Part shown: one piece after another, positions 11,261 through 64,000 of the stretch
Numbering within the stretch: position 1 is the first letter of the stretch
Layout: the number at the start of each line of letters is the position of its first letter
Assembly (NCBI GenBank): GCA_035610835.1
Contig: CM069448.1
Coordinates: 8,929,607-8,993,606 of the forward strand
Source of the DNA: Ophiura sarsii
Lineage: Eukaryota > Echinodermata > Ophiuroidea > Amphilepidida > Ophiuridae
Reading direction: 5' to 3'
Length of the DNA: 64,000 nt
Notes under the pieces: model-generated
Databases searched by the model: none
What the model saw: the letters and a program-made list of their open reading frames with translations, nothing else
What the model was told of the DNA's origin: nothing
Program-made: the position numbers and the translations under genes

Positions 11261-11409
11261 TCATCGCCGTGTCACGTGACTTACATTCAAGATGGCACCC
11301 AGATGTGACTGATGATGTGCGAAGCTGCAAAAACACAGATTCTGACATCCGCAATCAGTCAATTTCTAGGCGGTTTAGCCCCTTTCAAGGGAGGTACAGG
11401 TAGCATAAA
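11261..11409 (+). promoter_or_regulatory. Probable promoter and 5-prime UTR of the ARFGEF gene
   Basis: A perfect 10-bp palindrome GTCACGTGAC (11271-11280) is a USF/TFE-type E-box. CAAGATGGC (about 11288-11296) matches the YY1 motif common near transcription starts of TATA-less housekeeping genes. An in-frame TAG (11401-11403) closes the frame before the start codon. The transcription start itself cannot be read from the sequence. Confidence 0.5.
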
Positions 11410-62505
<51,096 letters not shown>

Positions 62506-64000
62506 CGATTGGATCCCAGAACTTAACTTTCAATAACCTTGGAATAGGCTTGGGTGATATGTTGGTATCGAAAAATACCTACCATTCTATGGTGGTGTTA
62601 CACAAATCAATATTCTTCTTATAAGTGTAGGTAGTAAATATACTGGGTGATTTAAAAAACCTGTACTCAACTTTGGGATTTTATTTCTAGAAATATGTGC
62701 ACAAATGTCTAGGATTGTTTATTGTGTCAGAGAGGCTGTCCCATTAGGTCTCAAAAGAACTTTAGTTGGTTAAAATTGGTAGCAGAAAATGTGCTTTATG
62801 CTCAATTAGATAAAAGTGTACATTTTAAAAAAACCAAAACAAGATTTGTGATATTTCTTTCATAAGCTCTATTGAATTTCAATATTGAACAACGGTGCAC
62901 ACTCTAATGAGTAATCCGATCAAAACAAAAGCCTGATTTTATCTTTGATCCGCTGAATTCAAGAAATAATGACATTGTTGTGCCACTATTCTGCATTTAA
63001 TGTATAAAAATAATATCTGAGCAAGTTTGATGTGTCTTATTAATGAGCTTTTGTGTCTCATACATGTATCTACTTATTCTAATAAATATCATGCGTCATT
63101 GAGTACAATACTCAATATTTTGTTTTGTTTCAAAAATGCAGTAACTTTACCAAAATAGTTATAACTGAATAAAGGTACCGTGAAATGTTAAGATTCTTAT
63201 TGCTGATAACAGTAAATATATGCAGCTATTGATTCAAGCATTGGTTGCCTTCATATTCTGATAAGAAATATTTTAATATTTATTTTACTTTGAGTACAGG
63301 TTTTTTTGACTCGCCCTGTAGATAAGAAATAATTAAGAATAATTCATCAATACTCACGTTCTTTTCCAAAGTATTATGACACCTTGTTGAAACATCAACT
63401 GTGCCCTCTCCTAGCAACATCCAGAGAGTAAGTGAGTCAATAGTTGTCGTAAACCATCTTCCACCGGCTGATGACAGAGTATGGTTACTCTGATAGTTTT
63501 GGAAAATAAATGTGAGCGTTGATGAATTGTTTTAAATTATTTCATCAATATTGTTGTTGTTTTTAGATAGGAAAAAAATTAGAAACTGATATATTTTGTG
63601 GATATTTCAAATTAAAATGCACTCGGACTAAAATTATGACTAAAAATGATATGGATATTTTTCCAATTTTAGAGAGATAACAAAACTAATTCAATCTACT
63701 CACATTTGAAAGTGGTGGTTTTGACTAAAGAATCCTGCATTGCCTGTGTGTGTATGGTGTTTTGAGAGGTATTTCTGATTTTGGTATTTCTTGAAATGTT
63801 TTTCTTGATCAGAGAGAGATCATACGAAGCTGTTTGGTTGAGAAGAAAAGAGTTTCTAAAAAGCATTGTTTGGAATATTAAATAAAGTTGTCCCTTTGGT
63901 GTCCCATGCAACCCTGACATTAAGAAAGTTATCTTTTGGGTTAATAATTGAGGAAAATTTATTGATATTGCTCGATTTATAATGTGGATATTTTCCAATA
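62506..64000 (+). other. 3-prime flank and presumed 3-prime UTR
   Basis: It contains the inverted-repeat element 62643-63318. Possible polyadenylation signals AATAAA occur near 63080, 63505 and 63880, but I cannot tell which is used. The minus-strand frame at 63696-63998 has no recognisable features. Confidence 0.45.
62643..63318. mobile_element. TA-flanked inverted-repeat element (mariner-like ends)
   Basis: CTGGGTGATTTAAAAAACCT then GTACTCAA at the left mirrors TTGAGTACAGGTTTTTTTGA then CTCGCCCTG at the right, both beside TA. About 676 bp, no transposase. It starts 137 bp after the stop codon, so it may be inside the 3-prime UTR. Confidence 0.75.

Noticed and set aside
63696..63998. Minus-strand frame of 100 codons at the window edge
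   Set aside because: No recognisable motif, AT-driven composition and no supporting start or splice signals. It may still be part of something outside the window.

Overview
This is a window of an invertebrate metazoan nuclear genome. It has one long multi-exon gene with GT-AG introns and phase-consistent splicing. Its introns are full of small inverted-repeat transposons, tRNA-like elements and retroelement relics, and poly(G)/poly(C) runs recur. A foldback transposon resembling the sea urchin TU class and the absence of a vertebrate ARFGEF1/ARFGEF2 split suggest an invertebrate deuterostome, possibly an echinoderm. That placement is inference, not proven.

Region 1 to 7,030 holds no protein gene I can support. 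It contains degenerate tRNA-like sequences, a nested TA-flanked inverted-repeat element (2791-3228), a cluster of four perfect short hairpins (4651-4734), a tandem duplication of a structured unit of about 264 bp (6019-6540) and an imperfect inverted repeat (6716-6867). Region 7,031 to about 11,260 is a decayed Polinton/Maverick-type fragment. It carries a protein-primed family B DNA polymerase broken in two places, followed by the tail of a convergent, unidentified reading frame. No integrase, packaging ATPase or capsid gene is visible.

Region 11,410 to 62,505 is essentially one gene: the orthologue of vertebrate ARFGEF1/ARFGEF2 (BIG1/BIG2), the brefeldin A-inhibited Sec7 guanine nucleotide exchange factor for Arf GTPases. 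I assembled 35 coding exons by hand. Every junction is GT-AG, all phases agree, and the total is 5,433 nt (1,810 codons plus stop), close to the human proteins. A probable promoter, with a GTCACGTGAC palindrome and a CAAGATGGC motif, lies between the Polinton relic and the start codon.

The introns make up about 90 percent of the gene. They hold many MITE-like elements: a hAT-type element with a perfect 8-bp target duplication, several TA-flanked elements, one family present five times and another twice. They also hold a Penelope-like GIY-YIG relic, a LINE 3-prime relic, a LINE-like tail, a Tc1-type transposase helix-turn-helix fragment and a 3.6-kb foldback element in the last intron. The most unusual host-gene feature is the exon 3/intron 3 boundary, where the last 81 bp of the exon plus 22 bp of intron are repeated seven more times. 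Downstream of the stop codon there is another inverted-repeat element and no recognisable second gene.
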